From positions 1 to 13,440 of the forward strand of contig JBFFXF010000202.1 in NCBI GenBank assembly GCA_041569895.1: DNA of 13,440 nt, given 5' to 3'. A model generated the notes under the pieces. The model ran no database searches, was not told where the DNA came from, and was given only the letters and a program-made list of their open reading frames with translations. This DNA is from JBFFXF01 sp041569895. Lineage in GTDB: Bacteria > Planctomycetota > UBA8108 > JACQVS01. Below are positions 5,916 through 13,440 of this stretch, in pieces. Made by a program: the position numbers and the translations under genes. Within the stretch, counting starts at the first letter, position 1, and every line of letters begins with the position of its first letter.

Positions 5916-8357
5916 TCACTCCACCAGCGATACCGTCGCCACCGGATGCTCGAGGTCGTCGACGTGCGAGACCTTGATGGCGTCGAGCGCGATCGAGAAG
6001 ACGAAGTCGTCCATGAAGATGCTTCGCTTGACCTTCGAGTTGGAGGTCGTCCACCAGCTGCTGCAGAGCTGTCGCGCCTCGGTCCCCTCCACGGGATCGG
6101 CGTGCGGCACGCCGCCGAGGAGCTCGAAGCCGCTCGCGACGTCGACGTGATAGACCATCAGCCCGCTGAAGGTCATGCGGTCGCCGAAGCCGCCCCCGCC
6201 TCCGCCGCCCTCGCAGACGATGATCGGCACGCCGAGGAGGCCCCGCGGTCTGAAGAACGTGAACGCGAGGTGGTCCGTCACGGCGTCGGAGGTCGAGCCG
6301 CGGGCGCCGATCACCTCGCGGTGGGTCAGCCGCGGGTTCTCCATGTCGCCGACGTCGAAGATCTGCAGCAGGATCCCCTGGAACCAGGCGAAGCTTCCCT
6401 GGTCGTTGGCGTCGTACCCGATCGACAGCACGTGCTCGTCGTCGAGTATGTGCATGTAGGTCGAGAAGCCGGGGATCTTCAGCTCGCCGCGGATCGCCGG
6501 CAGGGTCGGCTCGGAGAGGTCGAGAACGAAGAGCGGATCGGTCTTCTTGAAGGTGACGATGTACCCGACGTCGCCGTTGAAGCGCACCGAGCGGATGTCC
6601 TCGGTCGGCGCGATGTCGTCGACCTGCCCGACGACCTCGAGACCGTCGCTCGTGTCCCGCAGCACCGACACCGTGCTGTGGACGCTCGGCGAGGGGACCC
6701 TGCCGGTGGTGGTGGCGATCCGCAGGTGCCCGTCGAACTCGTCCATCGAGAACTGGTTCAGCACGCGTCCCTTGACCACGCCGCTGCCGACATAGACCGA
6801 CCCCGGCGTGATCGGCGACACCGCGAACTTGTGGACCGTCGTCGCCTCCGGTATGCGCTCCGGGACCGGGAAGAACCACTCGTCGAGGTCCCGGACGTGG
6901 TGCCGGGTGGCGACGTAGAGCGACTCGCGCGAGGCGTAGACCGCGCCCGGCCGGCTGACGATGGTCGTCGCCGCGGGATCCTCGGTCTCGTCGAGCGCGA
7001 AGGAAATCAGCGAGAGGAGCGTGCGACCGTCCGGCGTCGGCGCGAGGTAGAAGTCGCTGCAGTCCTCGAGGAGTCCCTCGCGGACGACCGGCTCGCCGCC
7101 CTCGTACCGCGTGTCGGTGACGCTCGGCAGGAAGTCGGTGATCGTGGCGTCGGCGATGGCGGTGAGGTTGTGCTCGCGCAGCCGCTCGAACATCGCCCGC
7201 ACCTCGTCCGCCGTGAACGGAATGTCACCTCCCACTCTCCAGCACCAGTCCCAGACGTCCTCGAGCTCCTCGGGCCAGTATTTCAGGCCGGGCACGATGA
7301 CCTCGGGAAACGTCACCACCGTGGAGACGATCTGCCCGACGCGCCGCCCGCTCAGGTAGGAGCCGCTGAAGTCGAGCTCCCTCAGGAGCGCCGGCGCGGT
7401 GCGGTCGGCGATGTCGAAGATGCTGACGCGCAGCTTCCGTCCGTCGCCGGTGAGCTCACAGTCGTATCCGTACGTGCAGTCGCCTGGTCTGGTCCACATC
7501 GGCACGCCGAACCACGGATCGATTCCCGGGGTCTGCGTGATCTGCTCGAGCGAAGAGAAGATCACGGCGCGGTCGCCGTGGACGAAGAGCCGGCGTGGCG
7601 TGCCCTCCATGTCGACCGAGGCGATGCGTCGCGCCTCGGCGGCCGGCCACGAATCGATGACCTGGAAGCGACCGTCGGCGACGACGTAGACGTACGATCC
7701 GTCGGTCTTGACGAAGTCGGCCTCGTCCACCCCCTCGACCTGGTTGTTGGTCTCGGAGAACTCATCCGGGCCGTCGCCGCCCTCGCCGCCCTGTGGGGCC
7801 GGCGCCGGCGGGCCGTCCTCGACGGCGCCGAGGAACATATCGCGCCCCCAGCAGCCGCCGAACTGGACCAGGTCGAGAGCGAGCGCGAGATTCTGCTCGA
7901 GGGTCTCCTGCATGCTCTCGGTGAGCTGCCGCTTCAGCGCGTCGACCACCTCGCCGCACTCCGACGCCGCGCGCAGCGTCGCCAGTTCGTCGATGGTGCC
8001 CGTGTGACCGCACGGCAGGTAGCGTTCGCAGCCGAGGTCGTCCGGCGTCGGGTCCGGACCGCAAATCCGGCCCGGCGACGCGGGCTCGGGCCCGCCGAGA
8101 AAGAGGTGCACGAGGACGTTGACGGCGTCGGAGACATCGATCCGACCGTCATCGTTGGCGTCGAGCGCATCCTCGCAGCCCGGCGCCCTGCCGCCCGCGA
8201 AGAGGTATCGCAGCGTGAACGTCGCGTCGCTGATGTCGATCGACGAATCCGCGTTCGAGTCGCCGCGTTTGAACACCGGCGTCTGACCGAAGATGCCGGA
8301 CTGCAGAAAGACCGCGAGAACGAGCGTGAAGGACGGGAGGAAGGAAACGGAGCGCAT
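5916..8357 (-). CDS. Secreted dockerin-like / beta-propeller (Beta_propel) protein
   Basis: This is an 813-residue protein with a signal peptide of about 25 residues (MRSVSFLPSFTLVLAVFLQS, cleavage near IFGQ). Residues 30-92 are two dockerin-like calcium loops, DSNADSSIDISD (33-44) and DANDDGRIDVSD (66-77), each followed by a helix ending LFxGG. A Pro/Gly-rich linker (180-200) leads to NQVEGVDEADFVKTDG (205-220). That is the hallmark entry to the Beta_propel domain (PF09826 by memory), which fills the rest with repeated strand motifs such as YVYVVADGRFQVID and SGLMVYHVD. A glycine run interrupts one late blade after CE. The family is secreted and has no established reaction. It probably acts as a binding scaffold outside the cell. 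Having the dockerin pair at the N-terminus is notable, since the Cys-rich protein in this window has it at the C-terminus. The start is backed by a strong AAGGGGG six bases upstream. Confidence 0.9.
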   Translation of the reverse strand: MRSVSFLPSFTLVLAVFLQSGIFGQTPVFKRGDSNADSSIDISDATFTLRYLFAGGRAPGCEDALDANDDGRIDVSDAVNVLVHLFLGGPEPASPGRICGPDPTPDDLGCERYLPCGHTGTIDELATLRAASECGEVVDALKRQLTESMQETLEQNLALALDLVQFGGCWGRDMFLGAVEDGPPAPAPQGGEGGDGPDEFSETNNQVEGVDEADFVKTDGSYVYVVADGRFQVIDSWPAAEARRIASVDMEGTPRRLFVHGDRAVIFSSLEQITQTPGIDPWFGVPMWTRPGDCTYGYDCELTGDGRKLRVSIFDIADRTAPALLRELDFSGSYLSGRRVGQIVSTVVTFPEVIVPGLKYWPEELEDVWDWCWRVGGDIPFTADEVRAMFERLREHNLTAIADATITDFLPSVTDTRYEGGEPVVREGLLEDCSDFYLAPTPDGRTLLSLISFALDETEDPAATTIVSRPGAVYASRESLYVATRHHVRDLDEWFFPVPERIPEATTVHKFAVSPITPGSVYVGSGVVKGRVLNQFSMDEFDGHLRIATTTGRVPSPSVHSTVSVLRDTSDGLEVVGQVDDIAPTEDIRSVRFNGDVGYIVTFKKTDPLFVLDLSEPTLPAIRGELKIPGFSTYMHILDDEHVLSIGYDANDQGSFAWFQGILLQIFDVGDMENPRLTHREVIGARGSTSDAVTDHLAFTFFRPRGLLGVPIIVCEGGGGGGGFGDRMTFSGLMVYHVDVASGFELLGGVPHADPVEGTEARQLCSSWWTTSNSKVKRSIFMDDFVFSIALDAIKVSHVDDLEHPVATVSLVE

Positions 8358-8363
8358 GGCGGA

Positions 8364-8370
8364 CCCCCTT
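8364..8370 (-). promoter_or_regulatory. Ribosome binding site of the beta-propeller gene
   Basis: AAGGGGG read on the minus strand stands six bases before the ATG at 8357. The gene is 116 bp from the asparagine synthase stop, and no terminator is seen in that gap. Confidence 0.65.
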
Positions 8371-8473
8371 TCTCATGCACTCGTGCGGGGCGCTGATCGG
8401 CCCCTGGCGCAGCGCTCACCCGCCGTCCATGGTAGGCGCCGCTCGTCGCCCGCGCAAGCTCTGCTTTCGCCCT

Positions 8474-10324
8474 TCAGACGCCCGCCGGGACCGCCGATCG
8501 ATCGACGTGCGTGTCGTACCAGGCCTGGAACGCCACCAGCGTCCGGAGTTGATTGCGGAAGTACTCGCCGGCGAGGTGCCGCTCGACGAGCCGCGACACC
8601 GCGGTGGCGTCGAAGATGCCCTGGCGCCGGAGCTTCGACTCGGAGAGGAGATCGGTGAGATACGGCCTCAGGAAGGTCCGGAACCACTTCGAGTCCGGGG
8701 AGTTCCAGCCCGATTTGCGGCGCTCGAGGATCTCGCGAGGGAGGTCGTCGAAGGCGCGTTTCAGCGGGATCTTCGTGTCGCGTCCGGCGAGCTTGCGGTG
8801 GAGCGGCACCGGCCAGTAGCGATCGATCAGCCGGTGGTCCTGGAACGGCACGCGCGCCTCGATCGAGTGCATCATGCAGGCGCGGTCGATGCGCGTGTTG
8901 CTCTCCTCGCCGAGCCAGTAGTCGAGGTCGTAGTAGTTGACCATGTCGGCGAGGCCTCGCGGCGCGTCGCCGAGGGCGAAGGAGTCGAGGCTCCCGGGAC
9001 GCGCCGGTGTGACCTCGGCGAGCGCGCCACGCGGGAAGAGATCGTGCCACCGCACGTAGCGATCGAACGGCGATCCGCGGAAGAAGGACGCGGCCTTCGG
9101 GTGCGCCAGACAGAGCGGCCAGGAGCGCTCGAGGAGCCGCGCCTTGCGGTACCGATCGTAGCCGCCGAAGACCTCGTCGGCGCCGTCGCCGGAGAGCAGG
9201 ACCTTGAAGCCGATCTCTCGCGCGCGACGGGCGATCATGGCGGTCGAGAACGTCGTCAGGTTGGCGTGCGGCTCGTCGAGCGCCTCCAGGGCGCGCGTGA
9301 AGTGATCGAGGAGCCCGGCGTCGCTCTCGTCGATGTCGACGACCTCGAGCCGGATCCCGAAGCGTCTCGCCGCCAGCGCGGCCATCTCGAAATCGAGGTT
9401 GAACTTCAGGTAGCGGTCGGAGGTGTGGAAGCGCGTCGTGAACGCCGTCAGGTCGGGGTTGAGGCGACTTGCCACCATGGTGACGATCGTCGAGTCGAGT
9501 CCGCCGCTGAGGAAGGTGCCGACCGGCACGTCCGCGATCATCTGCTCCTCGACGATCGACTCCACTTCCGAGCGCAGCGCGCCGGCATCGACGGCGCCGT
9601 TCTCGACGCGCTCCCGCGGCAGCCGGTAGAACCGCGTGACGCGGGAATCGAGCGAGTCGACGTCGACCTCGAGCACCGTGCCGGGCGCCAGCTTGCTGAT
9701 GCCGCGGAAGAGCGAACGGCCCGGCGGCGTGTAGCCGAGACGCAGGTAATAGGAAAGCGCCGGCGGGTCGAGCTCGACCGAGCGCAGGAAGGGCAGCAGA
9801 AACTTCGACTCGGAGGCGAAGTGGAACGCGTCGCGGTCGCGGTGCACGAAGAGCGGCTTGACGCCCGTGCGGTCCCGCGCCAGCACCAGCTTTCCGCGGC
9901 GCCGGTCGTGGATCGCCAGGGCGAAGATGCCGCGCAGCTCGCGCACGAACTCGACGCCGTGCTCCTCGTAGCCGCGAAGGATCACCTCGGTGTCGGTGCC
10001 CGAGCGAAACGAGCACCCACGCGCCGCGAGCCGCTCGCGCAGCTTGCGGAAGTTGTAGACCTCGCCGTTGTAGGTAATCGCGGTGTCGTGGTCGCCGGCG
10101 TCAGCGCGTTCGCCGGAGCGCATCGGCTGGGCGCCCGAGGGGGAGAGGTCGAGGATGCTCAGACGCCGGTGCCCGAGGATGACCCGCCGCGAGCCGCAGT
10201 CCGCCCCGAGAAGCCCCTCGTCGTCAGGCCCACGCCGGACCATTCCGGCCAGCCCGCGACGAACGACCTCGACCGCCGCGGCGCCCTCGGCGGCGGCAAC
10301 AACGGCGCCGATCACTCCGCACAT
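8474..10324 (-). CDS. asnB: Asparagine synthase (glutamine-hydrolysing), class II amidotransferase
   Basis: The 616-residue enzyme starts at the ATG at 10324, which places the catalytic Cys at position 2 (MCGV) after initiator-Met removal; GGAGAG stands five bases upstream. The glutaminase domain (2 to about 215) shows RGPDDEG (31-37), HRRLSILDLS (52-61), YNGEVYNF (85-92) and LARDRTGVKPLF (148-159). The synthetase domain carries the PP-loop SGGLDS (273-278), LSGDGADEVFGGY (377-389) and IEARVPF (488-494), all intact. It should make asparagine from aspartate, glutamine and ATP in the cytoplasm. The length is normal for the AsnB family. Paralogues of this type are common in polysaccharide and exosortase clusters, where they amidate other acids. 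No glycosyltransferases or sortases are visible here, so its true substrate is open. It may be cotranscribed with the beta-propeller gene 116 bp downstream. The whole upstream spacer carries an intergenic element. Confidence 0.93.
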   Translation of the reverse strand: MCGVIGAVVAAAEGAAAVEVVRRGLAGMVRRGPDDEGLLGADCGSRRVILGHRRLSILDLSPSGAQPMRSGERADAGDHDTAITYNGEVYNFRKLRERLAARGCSFRSGTDTEVILRGYEEHGVEFVRELRGIFALAIHDRRRGKLVLARDRTGVKPLFVHRDRDAFHFASESKFLLPFLRSVELDPPALSYYLRLGYTPPGRSLFRGISKLAPGTVLEVDVDSLDSRVTRFYRLPRERVENGAVDAGALRSEVESIVEEQMIADVPVGTFLSGGLDSTIVTMVASRLNPDLTAFTTRFHTSDRYLKFNLDFEMAALAARRFGIRLEVVDIDESDAGLLDHFTRALEALDEPHANLTTFSTAMIARRAREIGFKVLLSGDGADEVFGGYDRYRKARLLERSWPLCLAHPKAASFFRGSPFDRYVRWHDLFPRGALAEVTPARPGSLDSFALGDAPRGLADMVNYYDLDYWLGEESNTRIDRACMMHSIEARVPFQDHRLIDRYWPVPLHRKLAGRDTKIPLKRAFDDLPREILERRKSGWNSPDSKWFRTFLRPYLTDLLSESKLRRQGIFDATAVSRLVERHLAGEYFRNQLRTLVAFQAWYDTHVDRSAVPAGV

Positions 10325-10329
10325 CCGAT

Positions 10330-10335
10330 CTCTCC
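10330..10335 (-). promoter_or_regulatory. Ribosome binding site of asnB
   Basis: GGAGAG on the minus strand lies five bases before the ATG at 10324. It agrees with the requirement that the enzyme begin Met-Cys and rules out the longer open frame that extends to 10597. Confidence 0.7.
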
Positions 10336-10468
10336 ACTCCGTGACGCGCGTGCGGATTGTCGCCAGGAAGGTTCGGCTTTGCAAGCGCGGGTCGCGGGCG
10401 TCCCGTACCCGGTCCCGGTCCCGAAAGGACTGCTCGACTGCGACCGCGAGACTCTGCGACGCATCTAT

Positions 10469-10699
10469 AAGGAAAGCAGGAAGAAGAGGAACGCAGGAAA
10501 CGAGTTTCGTCGTGCGTTGCGAGCTCTGTCGAGTTTGAAAACGCCGTCGAGAAGCGACCGTTGGTTCCCTTTTTAGACCGACGCCTGTCGATATCATCTC
10601 CGGATTCGAAAGCGTTTCGAACCAGACCCGTTTCCTGCCTTCCTGCGTTTCCTGCCTTCCTCATGAATCGTCTGACAGCAAGCCTCCGAAGTCGACTCT
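10469..10699. repeat. Palindromic intergenic element, copy 2
   Basis: The left arm (10469-10566) and right block (10628-10699) match those of copy 1 in the same order and orientation. The arms are inverted repeats: left AAGGAAAGCAGGAAG and CGCAGGAAACGAG, right the reverse complement of GGAAGGCAGGAAACG twice. The 61-bp middle contains TTCGAAA-GCG-TTTCGAA (10605-10621), a 7-bp perfect hairpin. Copy 1 keeps a degraded form of it (TTCGATTCCGTTCGAA). No transposase or obvious target-site duplication is seen at the edges. Confidence 0.85.
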
Positions 10700-10798
10700 C
10701 CCTCGCCGAGCTTGGAGGTCGGAATCTGCGTAATCTGCGTTCCGTTCCTCCGTTCCCTCCTCGAGGCTCCCTGTCGCCGTCATCGCTTCTTCAAAATC

Positions 10799-10838
10799 AA
10801 AAAAGCCCGCGACGTCCGGCAAGAAAGACGTCGCGGGC
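10799..10838 (-). terminator. Intrinsic terminator of the Cys-rich repeat protein gene
   Basis: On the minus strand GCCCGCGACGTC pairs perfectly with GACGTCGCGGGC (plus-strand positions 10827-10838 and 10805-10816) around a 10-base loop. Six T residues and then GATTTTG follow. It starts 25 bp past the stop of the Cys-rich gene. The other strand lacks a T-tract after the stem, so it works in one direction. Confidence 0.92.
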
Positions 10839-10863
10839 ATCAAGAGAGGGTCAGGTCTTCAGA

Positions 10864-13440
10864 TCACGGCCGGCACAGCGACGGGCAGCCCTCGAGGATG
10901 ACGCACTCCTCGATCTCCCCGAGCACGTGCCTCGGGCCGCCGAGGAAGAGGTGCCGCAGGGACGCGATGGCGTCCGAGAGGTCGATCTCTCCGCTGCCGT
11001 TCCAGTCCATCAGCAGCAGCTCGCCCGGCATGTCGCACGGGAGGTCGCGTGGTCTGCCGAGGAAGAGGTGGCTCAGGAGGCAGACCGAGTCGCCGATGTC
11101 GACCGCGCCGTCCTGGTTGCAGTCGAACGGCCTCTGGCCGCCGCCGGAGGGCCTGCAGTCGTACTCGCAGCACGCGACCGCGGTGACGTTGCCGGCCGGA
11201 TCGACGCACTCGACGCAGATGCGGCCGACGCGCTCGGGCAGCTCGGCGCACGGGATGTCGATCTCGCCGAGATCGGCGGGCACCTCGCGGATTACCGGGC
11301 CGTTCTCGCCGGCGCGGATGCGCACCTTCTCGCAGCACTCGCGCGGCCGCCGGTTCCAGACGACGATCACGGAGTCGCCGGTGGGGTCGCCGGTCGGATC
11401 GCACGCGACCTCGAGCGGCGGGCAGTCCGGCTCGCAGCGGTAGTCGCAGCACGGCGGGTTCGGATCGCGGTTGCCGTCGGGATCGACGCAGACCACGCAG
11501 AGCTCGCCGGTCGGCGTGGGCAGCGCGCTGCAGTCGATCGCGAACATCGTCTCGGTGCCCGGCAGGGTGGCGACCACCGTGCCGGTCGGGCGATGGACGA
11601 TCTCGATCCGGCGACAGCAGTTCTGCGGCAGCGGGCTCCAGAGGAGCAGGACCTTGCCGTCGACGGTGTCGCAGCGCAGCAGCTCCGGCCTCGGGCACGG
11701 CTCGCAGGAGTAGTCGCAGCAGTCGCGCGAGGTCACCGCGCCGCTCGGATCGACGCACTCGACGCAGAGCGTGCCGGCGCGCGCGGGGAGCTCGTCGCAC
11801 GGGATCGTGATGCTGCCGACGCTCGCCGGGACCTCCGCGATGATCGGTCCGTTGACGCCGAACCGCACCACGACCTTCTCGCAGCACCTCGCCGGCCGCG
11901 GCGTCCACGCGAGCACCACCGCATCGCCCGTCGGATCGCAGACGACATCGATCGGGGGACAGGGGCACTCGTACTCGCAGCACGCGATCGACGTGACGTT
12001 GCCGGCCTCGTCGACGCACTCGACGCAGAGCACGCCCGCGCCGGAGAGCTTCTCGCAGGGGATCTCGACGAAGCCGGCGTCGGCGGGCACCTCGAGGATC
12101 ACCGGCCCGTTGCGGCCGTCGCGGATGCGCACCAGTGGACAGCACCTCGCCGGGGGCGGCGTCCAGGTGACGACCACCGAGTCGGCCGTCGGATCGCAGT
12201 TGACCGCGATCGGCGGACACTCGGGCGGCGGGCAGCGATACTGACAGCACGCCTCGTCGACGACCTCGCCGTCCTTGAAGCAGCGAATGCAGATCTGACC
12301 CGCGTCGGGCAGGTTGTCCGAGCACGGGATGACGACGCTGGTGGCGTCGGGCGGCAGCGCCGCGACCGGGTTGCCGTTGACGAACACGCGGAGCTGATCG
12401 CAGCAACCGGCGGGAATGGGGTTCCAGCCGACGGCGATGGCCGGCCCGAGGTCGGGATCATCGAGCGGCTCGCACTTGACGATCTCGAGCGGCGGGCACT
12501 CCACCGGGCACGTGTATTCGCAGCACTGCTCCGAGACCACCTCGAGGGCGCCGTTGACCGGATCGACGCGGACGCACTGGACGCACAGCGTGCCGGAAAG
12601 GCCGGAGAGCTGGTCGCACGGGATGATCGCGGAGGTCGCCGTCGGGGGCAGCACGACGAGCACGTTGCCGTTGGCGTCGACGATGCGGATGCGAGTACAG
12701 CAGAGGGGGTCGACCGGGTCCCAGCTCACGATCACCGCCGGGCCGCCCTGGTCGGGCGAGACGGGCCGGCACGTCAGGTTGGCGAGCGGCGGACATTGCC
12801 GGGGCGGGCACGCGAAGCGGCAGCAGGCACTGGAGACCACCTGGCCGTTCGAGTCGACACATTCGATGCAGATCTCGCCGGTCAGGACCGGGAGCTCGCT
12901 GCAGTCGATGGCCACGCCGGTGGCCGTGCCGGGCAGCACGCGGAGAATCGTGTCGGTCCTCGTCTCGCGGACGACGATGCGCTCGCAGCAGCCGTCTCGA
13001 GGGGAGTTCCAGACGACGACGAGCTTGCCGTTCGCGTCGACGGAGCACCGCGCGATGTCGATCGGCAGACAGCCATCGCAGGAGTAGTCGCAGCACGCGC
13101 GCGTCTCGCGCCCGTCCGGGCCGATGCAGACGACGCAGAGCGTGCCCGAGGGCGCGGGGAGCCGTTCGCAGGGGATCGACACACTGGTGGTGTTGCCGGG
13201 CAGCGTCATGATGACGGCGCCGGTGGCGTCGCGGATCTCGATCTTCTCGCAGTCGCACTGCCGGGGCAGCGTGTTCCAGTAGAGCGTCACGCCGTTCGGC
13301 GTCGTCGCGCAGCGGAGGTCGACGACCTCGGGCTGCGGGCACGTCGGGGACGTGCCGGGCCGCACGAAGCCGCCGAAGTCGTGGTGGAGGTCGATGCCGA
13401 CGATGACACCGTCCTGGACGACCCCACCGGCGCCGGGGCC
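10864..13440 (-). CDS. Secreted 10-cysteine-repeat protein with C-terminal dockerin-like domain (5' partial)
   Basis: The reading frame is open to the right edge of the window (… DGVIVGIDLHHDFGGFVRPG), so the true start lies outside; the GTG at 13365 is probably internal. Numbered from that GTG, 833 residues are visible. Residues 9-739 are eight tandem repeats of 86-99 residues, each with ten cysteines at nearly fixed spacing. Typical pieces are CPPIDVVCDPTGD, the doublet CC before a V-x-I-R strand, IPC-x-EL, LCVECVDPAGNVTS and ACCEYEC. Strand patterns (VVVTW early, LCVECVD late) recall a fibronectin III-like sandwich, but the cysteine pattern is not one I know. Residues 746-815 hold two dockerin-like loops, DCNQDGAVDIGD (748-759) and DWNGSGEIDLSD (787-798), each followed by LFLG. 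It is surely extracellular and needs disulfide formation. Repeat 8 has a small internal duplication (DPTGDPTGD). Its function is unknown, perhaps adhesive or structural. Confidence 0.9.
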   Translation of the reverse strand, partial: GPGAGGVVQDGVIVGIDLHHDFGGFVRPGTSPTCPQPEVVDLRCATTPNGVTLYWNTLPRQCDCEKIEIRDATGAVIMTLPGNTTSVSIPCERLPAPSGTLCVVCIGPDGRETRACCDYSCDGCLPIDIARCSVDANGKLVVVWNSPRDGCCERIVVRETRTDTILRVLPGTATGVAIDCSELPVLTGEICIECVDSNGQVVSSACCRFACPPRQCPPLANLTCRPVSPDQGGPAVIVSWDPVDPLCCTRIRIVDANGNVLVVLPPTATSAIIPCDQLSGLSGTLCVQCVRVDPVNGALEVVSEQCCEYTCPVECPPLEIVKCEPLDDPDLGPAIAVGWNPIPAGCCDQLRVFVNGNPVAALPPDATSVVIPCSDNLPDAGQICIRCFKDGEVVDEACCQYRCPPPECPPIAVNCDPTADSVVVTWTPPPARCCPLVRIRDGRNGPVILEVPADAGFVEIPCEKLSGAGVLCVECVDEAGNVTSIACCEYECPCPPIDVVCDPTGDAVVLAWTPRPARCCEKVVVRFGVNGPIIAEVPASVGSITIPCDELPARAGTLCVECVDPSGAVTSRDCCDYSCEPCPRPELLRCDTVDGKVLLLWSPLPQNCCRRIEIVHRPTGTVVATLPGTETMFAIDCSALPTPTGELCVVCVDPDGNRDPNPPCCDYRCEPDCPPLEVACDPTGDPTGDSVIVVWNRRPRECCEKVRIRAGENGPVIREVPADLGEIDIPCAELPERVGRICVECVDPAGNVTAVACCEYDCRPSGGGQRPFDCNQDGAVDIGDSVCLLSHLFLGRPRDLPCDMPGELLLMDWNGSGEIDLSDAIASLRHLFLGGPRHVLGEIEECVILEGCPSLCRP
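10921..11130 (-). other. Dockerin-like domain of the Cys-rich protein
   Basis: Two EF-hand-type loops (residues 748-759 and 787-798 of the visible protein) are separated by about 28 residues, and each leads into a helix ending LFLG. The second loop has Trp and Gly-Ser in place of the more usual residues but keeps Asp at positions 1, 9 and 12. In this bacterial group such pairs are common at the ends of secreted proteins; a cohesin partner is not known to me. Confidence 0.75.
11149..13341 (-). repeat. Eight tandem coding repeats with ten cysteines each
   Basis: Repeat boundaries in residues counted from the GTG at 13365: 9-98, 99-190, 191-289, 290-382, 383-468, 469-556, 557-647, 648-739. The shared signature is C-x(6-9)-C-x(17-22)-CC-x(25-27)-C-x(9-10)-C-x(2)-C-x(10-16)-CC-x(3)-C. 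Repeat 1 has CDC in place of the first CC. Repeats 5, 6 and 8 are the most alike, which suggests recent duplication. Repeats 3 and 4 have longer inserts. Confidence 0.92.

Larger units (their letters stand above)
10325..10863. other. 539-bp spacer with element copy 2 and a terminator
   Basis: No gene is supported. From right to left it holds the terminator of the Cys-rich protein gene, about 100 bp that includes two direct copies of AATCTGCGT (near 10722-10740), element copy 2 (10469-10699), and about 140 bp leading to asnB. A promoter for asnB must lie in the last part or in the element. TTATAGAT on the minus strand at the left edge of the element (about 10464-10471) is a weak -10 candidate without a good -35. 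Confidence 0.7.

Noticed and set aside
5946..8396. Long plus-strand open frame (816 codons)
   Set aside because: It is antisense to the beta-propeller gene. Its translation is Arg/Asp/Val-rich without motifs, as expected for the mirror of a high-GC gene, while the minus strand has a signal peptide, a ribosome site and clear domains.
8474..10324. asnB as part of a lasso-peptide or polysaccharide cluster
   Set aside because: No precursor peptide, protease, glycosyltransferase or exosortase gene lies in the window.
8375..10576. Long plus-strand open frame (733 codons)
   Set aside because: It is antisense to asnB, whose catalytic motifs are all intact. The plus frame has no recognisable motif and runs through the spacer element.
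10661..10843. Minus-strand 60-codon open frame
   Set aside because: It begins inside the intrinsic terminator and ends inside the repeated element tail, and it has no ribosome site. The same C-terminal residues appear beside copy 1 only because the DNA repeat is shared.
10921..11130. True cellulosomal dockerin
   Set aside because: The loops fit, but there are no glycoside hydrolases, scaffoldin or cohesin in the window, and this loop pair is common in non-cellulosomal planctomycete proteins. I call it dockerin-like only.

Overview
The window is high-GC bacterial DNA. Every convincing gene lies on the minus strand, so transcription runs from high to low coordinates. Two secreted proteins carry paired dockerin-like, EF-hand-type calcium loops followed by LFxGG motifs. 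I associate that pattern with uncultured or marine Planctomycetota. This assignment is an inference from style and not from a marker gene.

Layout from right to left (order of transcription). (1) 13440-10864: a secreted protein whose 5' end lies outside the window. It has eight tandem repeats of about 90 residues, each with exactly ten cysteines, and a C-terminal dockerin-like domain. A textbook intrinsic terminator follows (10799-10838). (2) 10863-10325: a 539-bp spacer with one copy of a palindromic intergenic element. (3) 10324-8474: a glutamine-hydrolysing asparagine synthase. (4) 8357-5916: a secreted protein with an N-terminal dockerin-like pair and a long beta-propeller domain of the Beta_propel type. 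(5) 5915-5452: a 464-bp spacer with a second copy of the element in the same orientation, apparently carrying a nested hairpin-bearing insertion. (6) 5451-3994: an exported double DsbA-like thiol oxidoreductase with a histidine-rich linker. (7) 3993-3620: a 374-bp spacer full of degenerate 6-7-bp repeats. (8) 3619-1235: three tightly coupled genes (small exported protein, HTTM-like membrane protein fused to a DCC thiol domain, cupredoxin lipoprotein). (9) 1145-255: a helix-hairpin-helix protein of the polymerase-X N-terminal type. (10) 254-1: another block of degenerate hexamer repeats.

A loose theme is envelope and extracellular redox chemistry. The window holds two DsbA-like domains, a DCC domain, a predicted type-1 copper site and a secreted protein with 80 repeat cysteines. 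A functional link between them is only a hypothesis. The strongest candidates for something undescribed are the ten-cysteine repeat and the two-copy palindromic element. The asparagine synthase and HhH gene look like ordinary accessory or housekeeping genes.
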